From assembly GCA_029227155.1 (NCBI GenBank), contig JAQXZJ010000014.1:1-34115 (forward strand): 34,115 nucleotides of DNA, read 5' to 3'. The stretch's first letter is position 1. Each line of letters begins with the position of its first letter. The notes under the pieces are model-generated. The model made no database searches, had not been told where the DNA came from, and saw nothing but the letters and a program-made list of their open reading frames with translations. The stretch comes from Erysipelotrichaceae bacterium. GTDB lineage: Bacteria; Bacillota_I; Bacilli_A; Erysipelotrichales; Erysipelotrichaceae. Positions 16,942 through 27,112 of the stretch are shown here, one piece after another. Position numbers and translations under genes: made by a program.

Positions 16942-17983
16942 ACATACTTTCTTTGTGTGTTAAATAAAGATAAACAAGCTCCATGGTGTTTTTGATTCCT
17001 TCATAGTGAGTACGTTCCATTCCATGAGAGGCATTGACACCAGGACCAATCAAAGCACCTTTGACATCATTACCAGCAGACCAAGCAGCTCCGATATCAG
17101 AACCATAATAAGGATAAATATCAACAGCATAATTCAGGTTTGCTTGTTTCGCTAGATTAATAAACCGGTTGGTAAGTTCATAATCATAAGGACCACCAGA
17201 ATCTTTTGCACATATAGAAACATCATATTCACTGCATGCTAAATCAAGACCAATGCATCCCATATCAACAGCAACCAATTCTTTAATATCTTTTGGGATC
17301 CAACTAGAACCATGTCCTACTTCTTCGTAAGTAGAGATTAAGAAATAAGTTTTCTGTAATGGCTTGATCTTGTTGTCATGAAGATATTTTAGGATACCAA
17401 AGAAAATAGATACAGAGATCTTATCATCTAGGAAACGTGATTTAACAAAGCCGCTTGATGTAATCTGTGTTTTTGGATCAATACATACAAAATCCCCATT
17501 TTGAATTCCTAGAGCTTTAACATCGTCAGCATTTTTAACAACTTCATCTAAACGTACTTCCATGGTATCCACAGTACGTTGTGCTGTATTAGAGTCTTTA
17601 AATACATGAGCTGCAGGAGATTTTGATAGAATGGTACCTGTATATTTCCGTTCTTCTCTTGTGATGATCGTGCAGTATTCCCCATCTAATGTATTCATAA
17701 TTGGGCCACCAAGATTGGTAATCGCTAATTTCCCACTTCCGGAAATGGAACGTACCATCAATCCTAACGTATCCGTATGGGCACTTAAGCCAACTGCATA
17801 ATCATCATTTGATCCTTCGACAGTAATAACTAAATTTCCCTTGTTTGTTAAATATGTAGGATATCCAAGTGCTTCTGCTTCTTTTTGACAAAGGGCAATC
17901 GCATGCTTCGTATATCCAGTTGGACTATGGGTTTCTAATAGTTGTTTTGCAAAGTTTAATAAATATGTTTGATCAAAATTCAT
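16940..17983 (-). CDS. M42 family metallopeptidase (glutamyl aminopeptidase/endoglucanase-like)
   Basis: VGLSAHTDTLGLMVRSISGSGKLAITNLGG, SRFLDDKISV, STYEEVGHGSS, AVDMGCIGLD, GVNASHGMERTH. Confidence 0.93.
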   Translation of the reverse strand: MNFDQTYLLNFAKQLLETHSPTGYTKHAIALCQKEAEALGYPTYLTNKGNLVITVEGSNDDYAVGLSAHTDTLGLMVRSISGSGKLAITNLGGPIMNTLDGEYCTIITREERKYTGTILSKSPAAHVFKDSNTAQRTVDTMEVRLDEVVKNADDVKALGIQNGDFVCIDPKTQITSSGFVKSRFLDDKISVSIFFGILKYLHDNKIKPLQKTYFLISTYEEVGHGSSWIPKDIKELVAVDMGCIGLDLACSEYDVSICAKDSGGPYDYELTNRFINLAKQANLNYAVDIYPYYGSDIGAAWSAGNDVKGALIGPGVNASHGMERTHYEGIKNTMELVYLYLTHKESM

Positions 17984-18105
17984 ACTTGAATTCCCCCTAT
18001 ATAATTATTCTATCACTGAAATAGAATTTTATCATTTATTTTGTAGGGTACATACTATAAAAGATAACGCTAACATAAACTACAAGCGATAGAAAAGGTG
18101 ATCAC

Positions 18106-19857
18106 ATGTACCCAATGGAGCCAGATGTACAAGAAATCTTGTTAGAAGCAAAACAAGAAGCATTAGATATGTATAATTCCTACATAGGAACGGAACATGT
18201 TTTATTAGCAATGTGTAATCGAAAAGAGAGTTATTTGAATCAATTGTTACAGAATGAAGTTGTACCCTATCATCAATTAAAACATGATTTAGAAATTTTA
18301 TTTAGTTATCCTAAAAAAACACCGACAGAGATTGATTTTACCGATACTATGTTTCATGTATTACGGATGGGAAACGAAACAAGACTGGAAGAAGGTCGTA
18401 GTTTGATGTCTGAAGAAGATTTAACGCAAGCATTGTTTCAAGTGGAAAAAAGTTTAGCTGCAGAAATATTAAGACGGTATGGTGTTGATATTCAATGTCA
18501 TCTACACATTGAAAATCACATATTAGAAATGGATGAGATTTCTGAACTAACGAATCTAAATGCTAAAATGGAGCATTCTGATGTTTATGTGTTTGAACGA
18601 GAGACGGAAATTCAGATGATGATTGAAGTGTTATTAAGAAAAGAAAAAGCCAATCCTTTGTTGCTGGGGGAAGCAGGTGTTGGAAAAAGTGCAATCGTAG
18701 AAGCGTTAGCACAGCGATTAGCACAACACAAAATACCCATGTTAGAACATCAATTGATATATGAATTGAATGTAAATGGTTTGGTTGCAGGGACGAAATA
18801 TCGCGGAGAATTTGAAGAGAAAATTCAAAAAATATTAACCGTAGTTAAGAAGTATCCACAAGTAATTCTATTTATTGATGAGATTCATCATATTCTAGGG
18901 GCAGGAAAAGCGGAAGGTTCTCTAGATGTTGCTGGGGTAATGAAACCATATCTTGCTAGAAAAGAGATTCGTTGTATCGGGGCAACTACTTTTATGGAGT
19001 ATGAACAACATTTTTCAAAAGATCAAGCAATGCAACGAAGGTTTCAAAGTATTCCGATTCTAGAGTTTGATCAAAAACAAATGCAAGAGCTGATGAAAGG
19101 AAAATGTGAAGAGTACAGCAAATATCATCAGATTGAAATTCCTCTTTTTCTGATTTCTCATTTAATACAGATGAGTGATTATTATTTACCGAATCGTCAT
19201 TTTCCGGATAAAACGCTTGATGTGTTAGATCTTGCTTGTGCAAAGGCGAAGTATCAGAAGGTAGGCTGTTTAACAGAAACAATGATCATGGATACGATGA
19301 AACAATTGTCTGCATATAAAGAAATAGAATTGACAAAAACGAGGATCCGTGAATTAAAGAGACTGATTCCTCAAAAACAAGAGGTTACTAGTATTGTGCA
19401 AAGAATGAAACAAATGGGAAAGAAGTGGAATTCTGATGTTTTCGCTTGTTTTCATATACAGGCAAAAACAGAAGACTACCGATTGATTCGAGATTGGATT
19501 GCAGATTGTTATCAGGGGAAACATCATTTAATTACAGTCCATAGTAGTCGATGTTCGACGACATATGAATTTTTATCGAATCCATGGCTGGTACAGCTAT
19601 ATCGAAATCCTTTTCAGGTAGTGGAAATCATTGAATTTTATAAGATGAATGTTGAGATACAGGAACTGTTGTTACAAGCAATGGAGGCTGGATATATTGA
19701 AGATATGATGGGAAAGAAAATTGACTTACGTCACTGTGTTTTTATCTTACAGGGTGCTTTGGATAAAAAGTTTAATTCTAGATTGTTTATTACTGATGTA
19801 AGAATTGAGGATCAAATGGATAAGAATTGGAAAACAGAAGAGAAAATGTTGTCATAA
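18106..19857 (+). CDS. Clp/Hsp100-like AAA+ protein with intact D1 and degenerate, truncated D2
   Basis: ClpN domain; D1 Walker A [9 protein letters not shown], Walker B [15 protein letters not shown], sensor GATT, QRRF; the D2-equivalent region lacks Walker A and the Walker B Asp. Confidence 0.9.
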   Translation: [583 protein letters not shown]

Positions 19858-19913
19858 CGCGCCATTTTAAGCCAAATTATGCTAAAATATGCACGAAATA
19901 TGGAGGATTCGAA

Positions 19914-20561
19914 ATGGGGTACAGTGTTATTATCGTTGCGGCTGGTAAAGGGGAACGTTTTTCGGCAACAACGAGTAAGATTTTGCATCCGTTAGCAAAT
20001 GGAAAGCGTGTAGTTGAACAGTCTATGGATGTCTTTTTGCGTGATCCAAATTGTTCACAAGTGATTTTGGTATTAAATGAAGAAGGAATGGAATATTTTA
20101 AAGCGAAACCAAAAAGAGGTCGCTTGGTTTTGGTTCGCGGAGGTTCAAGTCGTCAGGAAAGTGTTTTCTATGGTCTGATGGCGGTAAAAGAAGAAACTGT
20201 ATTGATTCATGATGGGGCAAGACCTTGGGTAGAGGAAGCGAATATTCGTTCTTTAGTAGAAACGTTAGAAACGGAAGAGGCAGCACTTTTGGTTGTTCCA
20301 GTACAGGATACGATGAAGGTTGTTAAAGATGGATATGTAATTGATACCATTGATCGGAATCAATTACGTCGAGCTCAAACTCCTCAAGGGTTTCATACCC
20401 AAGCCATTGTGGCATGTTACAAACAGGCAATGGAACAAGGTTTGGTTACAACCGATGATGCTCAACTGTATCAAATGATTACGGGGAAACCATTAAAATG
20501 TGTAGATGGTAGTTTTGCGAATGAAAAAATAACGACGATTTATGATGTACAAAGGAGATAA
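19914..20561 (+). CDS. ispD: 2-C-methyl-D-erythritol 4-phosphate cytidylyltransferase
   Basis: SVIIVAAGKGERF, GGSSRQESVFYGL, LIHDGARPWV, RAQTPQGFHT, FANEKITTIYDV; ATG 19914 with RBS ggagg. Confidence 0.9.
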   Translation: MGYSVIIVAAGKGERFSATTSKILHPLANGKRVVEQSMDVFLRDPNCSQVILVLNEEGMEYFKAKPKRGRLVLVRGGSSRQESVFYGLMAVKEETVLIHDGARPWVEEANIRSLVETLETEEAALLVVPVQDTMKVVKDGYVIDTIDRNQLRRAQTPQGFHTQAIVACYKQAMEQGLVTTDDAQLYQMITGKPLKCVDGSFANEKITTIYDVQRR

Positions 20562-20565
20562 GGAT

Positions 20566-21813
20566 ATGTATCAGGCAAGAAGAAAACAGATTCTAGAGCA
20601 GATGGGTCCATATTCTATGGCTATTTTCTATTCTGGAATTGCACCATATAAAGTGGGAGATGAAAAATATCCATTTTGTGTGGACCGAAATTTCTATTAT
20701 CTAACAGGATTAGAGAGAGAAAATATGTATCTTTTGTTATTTAAATATCCAAACATGACTCAAGAAGTCTTGTTGATTGAACGATATGATGAATGGCTGG
20801 CAAAATGGGTAGGAGCACGGATGTTGCCAGAGGAAGCACGTGCTATTTCTAAAGTAGAAGATGTGGCTTACATTGAAGATTTAGATGATCGAGTAGGTAG
20901 TTTCTTGTGTTGGTATCAAACCGAAAATCCAATGGTGTATGCTGATTTTTCTAAACAAGAAATGAACCAAGCAAATACGAAAATAGTTGATCTTGTAAAT
21001 ATCTGGAAAGAAAAGTTTCCATGGTTAACGATAAAAAGCATCACGAAAGAATTAACAAAGTTACGTCTATGTAAAGATGAATCAGAAATTGAATGTTTGA
21101 AAAAGGCAATTCATGTAACAAATGATGGAATTGAAGCGATGATGAAACATGTTAAAGAAGGAATGAATGAGTCTGAAGTAGAGGCGTATTTTGATTTTGC
21201 TTTGAAATCACAACAATGTGAACATTCGTTCCCATCTATTGTGGCAGAAAAAGGAAACGCTACTACATTGCATTATGCTCAAAACAATTCTGTGATTGAA
21301 CCAGATGCCTTGGTATTAACGGATTTAGGGGCTGCTTATAGCTACTATTGTGCGGATATTACACGTACATTCCCAGCAAGCGGGAAATTTACACCACGGC
21401 AAAAAGAGGTATATGAAGTAGTTTTGAATGCCAATAAGCATATTATTGAGTATGCAAAACCGGGAATGACCTTGCGCTATTTGAATCAGGAATTGATTCG
21501 TTATTATCAAGAAACATTACCAACGATTGGTTTGTTAAAGAATGGAAAAACGGTTCGTGATTATTATTTCCATGGAGTATCTCATATGTTGGGATTAGAA
21601 ACACATGATGTGAGTCTAATTGACTATCCATTGGTTCCTGGAAATGTCTTTACGGTAGAACCTGGTTTATATATTACAGAAGAACAAATTGGGGTTCGCA
21701 TCGAGGATGATGTTTTGATGACTGAACATGGTTGTGTGAACTTATCGAGTGAAATTATCAAAGAAGTTGCAGATATTGAGGCTTTTATGAAACATGAAAA
21801 GGGAAACGATTGA
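20566..21813 (+). CDS. Xaa-Pro aminopeptidase (M24B, PepP-like)
   Basis: DLGAAYSYYCADITRTFPASGKFT, YFHGVSHMLGLETHDV, FTVEPGLYI, GVRIEDDVLMTE; RBS aaaggag. Confidence 0.95.
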   Translation: MYQARRKQILEQMGPYSMAIFYSGIAPYKVGDEKYPFCVDRNFYYLTGLERENMYLLLFKYPNMTQEVLLIERYDEWLAKWVGARMLPEEARAISKVEDVAYIEDLDDRVGSFLCWYQTENPMVYADFSKQEMNQANTKIVDLVNIWKEKFPWLTIKSITKELTKLRLCKDESEIECLKKAIHVTNDGIEAMMKHVKEGMNESEVEAYFDFALKSQQCEHSFPSIVAEKGNATTLHYAQNNSVIEPDALVLTDLGAAYSYYCADITRTFPASGKFTPRQKEVYEVVLNANKHIIEYAKPGMTLRYLNQELIRYYQETLPTIGLLKNGKTVRDYYFHGVSHMLGLETHDVSLIDYPLVPGNVFTVEPGLYITEEQIGVRIEDDVLMTEHGCVNLSSEIIKEVADIEAFMKHEKGND

Positions 21814-22537
21814 TAGACTGCTAATTCTCGTTTTAATGGTTCTTGTGGGGTTTGGATTTTGGTATTACATGGATCAAAAACCTCGGATGCCAATCGGTGC
21901 GAGTGATTCCTTTTCTAAATATGATCATTATTTAAAACGAGTACAGGGGGATGCGGAAACAATTGAGGTTTACATAGAGCCTAATACTCGTTTTGAAAAT
22001 TATACACATACCATAACGGTGGTAAATCTTACCGAACAATTTTATTGTGGAACTTTGAAGGTGTTTGATATCAATGGAGAAGTCTGTTATCAGAATCGTA
22101 TCATTAATCTAAGACCAAAGGAAGAACGGATGATAGCCGTAAATTTGTCTACGCTTCCTTTGATATATCAATGGGAAGATCCATTATTTTATCGATTTGA
22201 TTACCCAGTTGCGGTAGTCGATGCTTCTGTATCTTATGATGGATATGATGAGTATTACTGGATGAATGTGATTGTGGCAGATGATGTGACGGTGGAACAA
22301 TGTTTAGAGTATGCCAAAATGATTTATATTGAAGATATTTTAGCAGGGATGGATTCCTTGGATCTGATTTTTTATAAACGTAGTGAGGTTCGTTATGAAA
22401 AGGGTAATGAACAATCGTATCCAGTTTTGGATACAGGGTGTTACGGAGCTATTTTATCGCAAAAGGATAAAACGATTACTATTGTTGATTGGAAGCAAGA
22501 AAAGGAACAAATTTTACTACAATGTGAGATGAAATAG
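21794..22537 (+). CDS. Hypothetical membrane-anchored protein
   Basis: N-terminal hydrophobic segment RLLILVLMVLVGFGFWYYMDQ then a likely extracytoplasmic domain; overlaps the M24 gene by 20 bp. Confidence 0.75.
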   Translation: MKRETIDRLLILVLMVLVGFGFWYYMDQKPRMPIGASDSFSKYDHYLKRVQGDAETIEVYIEPNTRFENYTHTITVVNLTEQFYCGTLKVFDINGEVCYQNRIINLRPKEERMIAVNLSTLPLIYQWEDPLFYRFDYPVAVVDASVSYDGYDEYYWMNVIVADDVTVEQCLEYAKMIYIEDILAGMDSLDLIFYKRSEVRYEKGNEQSYPVLDTGCYGAILSQKDKTITIVDWKQEKEQILLQCEMK

Positions 22538-22608
22538 GTAGGAATGATCGAGTTTTTTTCGTATGAAATAAGGGAAAGGAAAAATGTTGAAAAGTACAAA
22601 GTTTTTCA

Positions 22609-22637
22609 TTTACAATGCTTGATATTCCTGTTATAAT
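22609..22637 (+). promoter_or_regulatory. rpsF operon promoter (TTTACA-N17-TATAAT)
   Basis: tttaca 22609-22614, tataat 22632-22637. Confidence 0.75.
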
Positions 22638-22668
22638 TCACAATACGGGTAGATATGTCCAATATTTA

Positions 22669-22703
22669 CTCCTTGCCTGAAAAGGCCAATAGACCATAAG
22701 GAG
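22669..22703 (+). promoter_or_regulatory. Candidate S6:S18-type ribosomal protein leader overlapping the rpsF RBS
   Basis: ctcctt gcc tgaaaa ggc caatagaccat aaggag: outer stem pairs with the Shine-Dalgarno, inner stem gcc/ggc, bulge caatagacc. Confidence 0.5.
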
Positions 22704-22711
22704 GTGTGTTT

Positions 22712-23008
22712 ATGAAAAAGTATGAAGTTATGTACATCTTGAAAGCTACGCTAGAAGATGCTGCAAAGCAAGAGACAATCGATTCATTAAATGCAATCAT
22801 CACAAATGACGGTGGAGTGATTGAGAATGTGGATGATTGGGGACTTCGTGATTTTGCGTACGAAATCAATGGCATGACAAAAGGATACTATGTAGTCGTT
22901 ACTTTTAATGGTACAAGCGAAGCTGTAGCAGAATTTGAACGTATTGCACGTATTAACGAAAATGTCATTCGTACAATGATGCTTTGTCTTGAAGACGTAA
23001 AAATGTAG
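22712..23008 (+). CDS. rpsF: 30S ribosomal protein S6
   Basis: MKKYEVMYILKATLED, GGVIENVDDWGLRDFAYEINGMTKGYYVVVTF. Confidence 0.96.
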   Translation: MKKYEVMYILKATLEDAAKQETIDSLNAIITNDGGVIENVDDWGLRDFAYEINGMTKGYYVVVTFNGTSEAVAEFERIARINENVIRTMMLCLEDVKM

Positions 23009-23017
23009 GTGAATGAT

Positions 23018-23452
23018 ATGATTAATCGTGTGGTTTTAGTGGGTCGCTTAACGAGAGATCCAATTTTAAGAAAGACGCAGTCAGGAACTTCTGTTGTTTC
23101 TTTTACGGTTGCTTGTAATCGCCGTGTAGCTGCTGGAGCTGAGCCTCAAACTGATTTTATCAGTTGTGTTGCTTGGAACCGTACAGCGGAGATTGTGAGC
23201 CAATACACTAAGAAGGGAAGTCTTGTTGGTGTTGAGGGCCGTATTCAAACACGGAATTATGAGGATGCTCAAAAGAATCGTGTTTATGTGACAGAGGTTG
23301 TGTGTGATAGTGTACAGTTCTTAGAATCACGCAGTGTTAGTGAACATCGTGCAAGTGAACCTAGCTCTTATGAGTCAGATATGCCTGCTTATGATGATTT
23401 CGCTAGTAGTACTCCATCATTGGATATTTCCAGTGATGACTTACCATTTTAA
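23018..23452 (+). CDS. ssb: Single-stranded DNA-binding protein
   Basis: [36 protein letters not shown], acidic C-terminal tip SSDDLPF. Confidence 0.97.
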   Translation: MINRVVLVGRLTRDPILRKTQSGTSVVSFTVACNRRVAAGAEPQTDFISCVAWNRTAEIVSQYTKKGSLVGVEGRIQTRNYEDAQKNRVYVTEVVCDSVQFLESRSVSEHRASEPSSYESDMPAYDDFASSTPSLDISSDDLPF

Positions 23453-23469
23453 GAAAGGAGACTATAAAT

Positions 23470-23700
23470 ATGGCATTTAAAAAACAACGTATGGGACGTA
23501 AAAAAGTTTGTTATTTTACAAAGAACAATATCCAGTATATCGATTACAAAGATACTGAATTATTAAAGAAATTTATCTCAGCAAATGGTAAAATTATTCC
23601 TAGACGTGTGACTGGTACAAGCGCTAAATACCAACGTATGTTGGCTGTAGCAATCAAACGTGCTCGTCAAATGGCTTTGTTACCTTACGTAGCTGACTAG
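23470..23700 (+). CDS. rpsR: 30S ribosomal protein S18
   Basis: [64 protein letters not shown]. Confidence 0.97.
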   Translation: MAFKKQRMGRKKVCYFTKNNIQYIDYKDTELLKKFISANGKIIPRRVTGTSAKYQRMLAVAIKRARQMALLPYVAD

Positions 23701-23720
23701 TTTAATTATGCTTTTAATAT

Positions 23721-23747
23721 AACCTCCGTCTGATGATGGAGGTTTTC
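23721..23747 (+). terminator. Terminator-like hairpin after rpsR
   Basis: aacctcc-gtctgatgat-ggaggtt followed by ttcc; short T run, so possibly only partial termination. Confidence 0.5.
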
Positions 23748-23773
23748 CATCATTTGGTGGGAAAGGAGATTTT

Positions 23774-24685
23774 ATGAATCATAACATGAAACGATTGTCC
23801 GAAGGGGCAATGATGTGTGGGTTAATTGGTTTGATTCTGGTGATTAATCGACAATTATTGAATGCACTTGATGTATATTTGTTTTGGATCATTCCATTAC
23901 CATTGATCGTGTATACGATTCGTTATGGGATAAAAAATGCGTGTGTTGTTACGGTATCCAGTACTTTACTGGCTTTTATGCTATCATTGCCACAGACGGT
24001 TTTTTATGTGTTAGCGAGTTGCATTGTAGGGATGGTATATGGATATGGTGTGAGAAATAAGAAGTCGAATGGATGGCTGATTGGGAATACCATATTAGGT
24101 AGTTGTATCATCATGATTATTACAGCAATTTTGTTTGCTGAGTTGTTTGGATATGATTTAACGAGTGAAGTTGAGTTTGTTTTCCAAACGATGGAACAAA
24201 TGAAAGTACCAGTTAGTAATCAAATACGGGATATGGGTAGAATGTTGTTATATGCATCCATGTTCATAAGTTGTGTTTTAGAAGGATTCTTAGTTCATAT
24301 TATTGCCTTTGTTATATTACGCAAATTGAAGATTGAGGTACCTCAGTTTGTTCCAATCTTTCAATATAAAGCACCAAGGTGGTTTGGTTATTTCAGTGTA
24401 TTAGTGGTAATCTCAAATGGGATTCTGCCATATTTCACACAGAACACACAATTATCAGAGATACTTTTATGTATAACAATAATATGTTCGATGATTGCGG
24501 GATTATTTGGCTATATCCTAGTATTAATTGCGGTTAGAGTAAGAAGGCAAAAATATGGATTATTGTTTTTCTTCCTTTTATTGCTTCTATTTACCAAATT
24601 TGTTCTGATCTTATTGGTTACTTTAGGACTTTTGGATATGACTACGGATATTCGCCAAACGCTGATCGGGAGGTTCGCGAAATGA
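23774..24685 (+). CDS. YybS-like DUF2232 membrane protein
   Basis: Multiple TM segments; located between rpsR and gdpP as is common in Firmicutes; overlaps gdpP start by ATGA. Confidence 0.75.
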   Translation: MNHNMKRLSEGAMMCGLIGLILVINRQLLNALDVYLFWIIPLPLIVYTIRYGIKNACVVTVSSTLLAFMLSLPQTVFYVLASCIVGMVYGYGVRNKKSNGWLIGNTILGSCIIMIITAILFAELFGYDLTSEVEFVFQTMEQMKVPVSNQIRDMGRMLLYASMFISCVLEGFLVHIIAFVILRKLKIEVPQFVPIFQYKAPRWFGYFSVLVVISNGILPYFTQNTQLSEILLCITIICSMIAGLFGYILVLIAVRVRRQKYGLLFFFLLLLLFTKFVLILLVTLGLLDMTTDIRQTLIGRFAK

Positions 24686-26664
24686 AAGATCAATTAGAAA
24701 AAATTAAGGTTAATGCTGTGATATTGTTTACTGCAGAAATTGTGATTGCCTTGATTTTAGAGTTTGGTTTTCGGGTAAGATATGCATCATTTATTTTGCT
24801 TTTTGTCGTGGTAGATGCTTTGTTTTTGGCGTTTGTCATGCATAGCTATAGTGAAGACGAAGCAATCAGAAAGTATGAAATTAAAGAAATTGTATCTGAG
24901 AATATGGCGGATGCGATTCAATTTGGTGATGTAGGAATCGTTACTTATAATCAGGAATATATGATTACCTGGATGAGTGATTTGTTTATTCAGCGGGAAG
25001 TGAATTATGTTGGTGAAAAGGTAACGATGTGGTTGCCGGATATTAACCAGTTGTTTAAAAATGAAGTGGATGAGGTAACGGTGGAGTTTGAAGGGTATCG
25101 TTATCTAGTCACTCGCTTGAATGGAGAACAAGTTCTGTTTTTTAAAGACATTACAGATTTCAGTATATTACAGAAGAACTATCATGATGAACAAGTGGTT
25201 GTTGGTATGATTCATATGGATAACTATAGTGATGTAGTGCAATATGAAGATGAACAGAAAATCGCTTTGATTAATACCAATTTGAGACAGAAGGTTTTAG
25301 ATTGGTGTGTGAAGTATCATATGTTTGTGCGCAGGGTTCGTTCGGATCGTTTTCTTGTGGTTTTAAATGAATCAGACTATGAACAAGCTGTGGCGAATCA
25401 TTTTTCTATTCTATATGAAATTCGAAAAGAAGCTCAAAATATGGATGTTGCGATTACGTTATCGATGGCTTTTGCTAGAGGAACTTCAGATTATTTAGAA
25501 TTAGATAAGATGGTGAATGAATTGTTGGAGTTTGCTCAGAATCGTGGTGGAGATCAGGTTGCAACTCGTAAATATGGAGAAGATGTAAAGGTATTTGGTG
25601 GAAGTAGTGAGGCTCAGGAAAAACGCAGTCGTGTAAGGGTAAGAGTAATGGCAAAGACCATTCACGATATGATTGAGTCTAGTAGCAGAGTATTTATTAT
25701 TGGACATAAGGATATGGATTTTGACTGTATGGGTGCAGCTTTAGGAATGAGTAGAATTGCCTCTAGCATTCAAAAAGAAGTCTATATCGTATTAGATGAA
25801 AAAAGCATTGAGAGAAAGCTGGAACAAACGTTATATCGGATCAATCAGACTTTGGTGGAGTATCATACGTTTATTCCAGTGGATGAAGCGTTGTCTTTAA
25901 TGGATAAAGATTCACTGATCATTGCGGTGGACCATCATAGTGTTGGTTTGTCAATTGGTGAAAAATTATTAGAGCATTCAAAACAAACAATGATCGTTGA
26001 CCATCATCGTCGACGTTCTGATGATAATATCAACGCAACGATGGTATATGTGGAGACATCTGCCTCTTCAACAACAGAGCTAGTAACAGAATTATTGCAA
26101 TATCAACCAGAAAAGTTGGAACTAACAAGCGAAGAAGTAAATGTTATGTTTGCTGGAATGTTGGTTGATACCAATCATTTTAGAACACGTAGTGGTAGTC
26201 GTACATTTGAAGCGGCAGCACAGTTGCGGAAAATGGGGGCAGATCCGATGGTTGCGGATGATATGTTAAAAGATACATATAAAGAGTTTGAGATGCGTAC
26301 ACAGTTGGTTTCTTATAGTGAAGAAATCTATGATGATATCGTTGTTTCTGCCATTGATAATGATCATGTATATAATCGAACATTATTATCGAAAGCAGCA
26401 GAGTATCTATTACAGATTCAAAACATAGAGGCTTCTTTTGTGATTGCAAAAGTAGATCAGGAAACAGTAGCAATCAGTGCTCGTAGCAATGGTGAAATTA
26501 ATGTGCAGTTGATTATGGAAAAGATGAATGGCGGTGGACATTTTACGGCTGCGGCATTACAAAGAAAACAGACGACTGTGGAAGAAATAAAAGAAGAATT
26601 ATTGGATACGATTGATAGTTATTTCAAGGAGGTTAAGGAACATGAGAGTAATCTTGTTAAGTGA
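24682..26664 (+). CDS. gdpP: Cyclic-di-AMP phosphodiesterase GdpP (degenerate PAS/GGDEF + DHH/DHHA1)
   Basis: [86 protein letters not shown]. Confidence 0.95.
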   Translation: MKDQLEKIKVNAVILFTAEIVIALILEFGFRVRYASFILLFVVVDALFLAFVMHSYSEDEAIRKYEIKEIVSENMADAIQFGDVGIVTYNQEYMITWMSDLFIQREVNYVGEKVTMWLPDINQLFKNEVDEVTVEFEGYRYLVTRLNGEQVLFFKDITDFSILQKNYHDEQVVVGMIHMDNYSDVVQYEDEQKIALINTNLRQKVLDWCVKYHMFVRRVRSDRFLVVLNESDYEQAVANHFSILYEIRKEAQNMDVAITLSMAFARGTSDYLELDKMVNELLEFAQNRGGDQVATRKYGEDVKVFGGSSEAQEKRSRVRVRVMAKTIHDMIESSSRVFIIGHKDMDFDCMGAALGMSRIASSIQKEVYIVLDEKSIERKLEQTLYRINQTLVEYHTFIPVDEALSLMDKDSLIIAVDHHSVGLSIGEKLLEHSKQTMIVDHHRRRSDDNINATMVYVETSASSTTELVTELLQYQPEKLELTSEEVNVMFAGMLVDTNHFRTRSGSRTFEAAAQLRKMGADPMVADDMLKDTYKEFEMRTQLVSYSEEIYDDIVVSAIDNDHVYNRTLLSKAAEYLLQIQNIEASFVIAKVDQETVAISARSNGEINVQLIMEKMNGGGHFTAAALQRKQTTVEEIKEELLDTIDSYFKEVKEHESNLVK

Positions 26665-27088
26665 TGTTAAAAAAGTTGGGAAAAAAGGAGAAATAAAAGA
26701 AGTTGCGGATGGATATGCTCGTAATTTCTTGATTCGTAATCGTTTGGCGGTGGAAGCTACCAAAGCAAGTGTTAATATTTTGAATCAGCAAAACCAAACG
26801 GCAGCTGAATTAGAAGAACAAAGGGTACAAGAAGCAAACTTGGTGAAGGACCAAATTGAACAGTTAACTTTGGTGTTTAAAGTAAAAGTTGGGAAAGAAG
26901 GACGTGCGTTTGGAACGGTGTCTACAAAGCAGATTACAGATGAACTTGCTAAGAAATACCAAATAAAGGTAGAAAAAAGAAAATTCGTAGATACTGACAA
27001 TTTGGCAACTTTGGGTTATCATAATGTTAGAGTTGAACTTCATAAGGGGGTTATTGCGACCATTCGGGTTCAACTGATTGAAGAATAG
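26642..27088 (+). CDS. rplI: 50S ribosomal protein L9
   Basis: [36 protein letters not shown]; overlaps gdpP by 23 bp. Confidence 0.96.
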   Translation: MRVILLSDVKKVGKKGEIKEVADGYARNFLIRNRLAVEATKASVNILNQQNQTAAELEEQRVQEANLVKDQIEQLTLVFKVKVGKEGRAFGTVSTKQITDELAKKYQIKVEKRKFVDTDNLATLGYHNVRVELHKGVIATIRVQLIEE

Positions 27089-27112
27089 ATTTGATGGAAA
27101 GGAGTGATTTTC

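Noticed and set aside
23721-23747. Hairpin after rpsR as a regulatory attenuator
   Set aside because: Simplest reading is a weak intergenic terminator; no competing structure seen.
24682-26664. Degenerate GGDEF domain of GdpP as a novelty
   Set aside because: A divergent GGDEF domain is normal for GdpP proteins; DHH motifs are intact.
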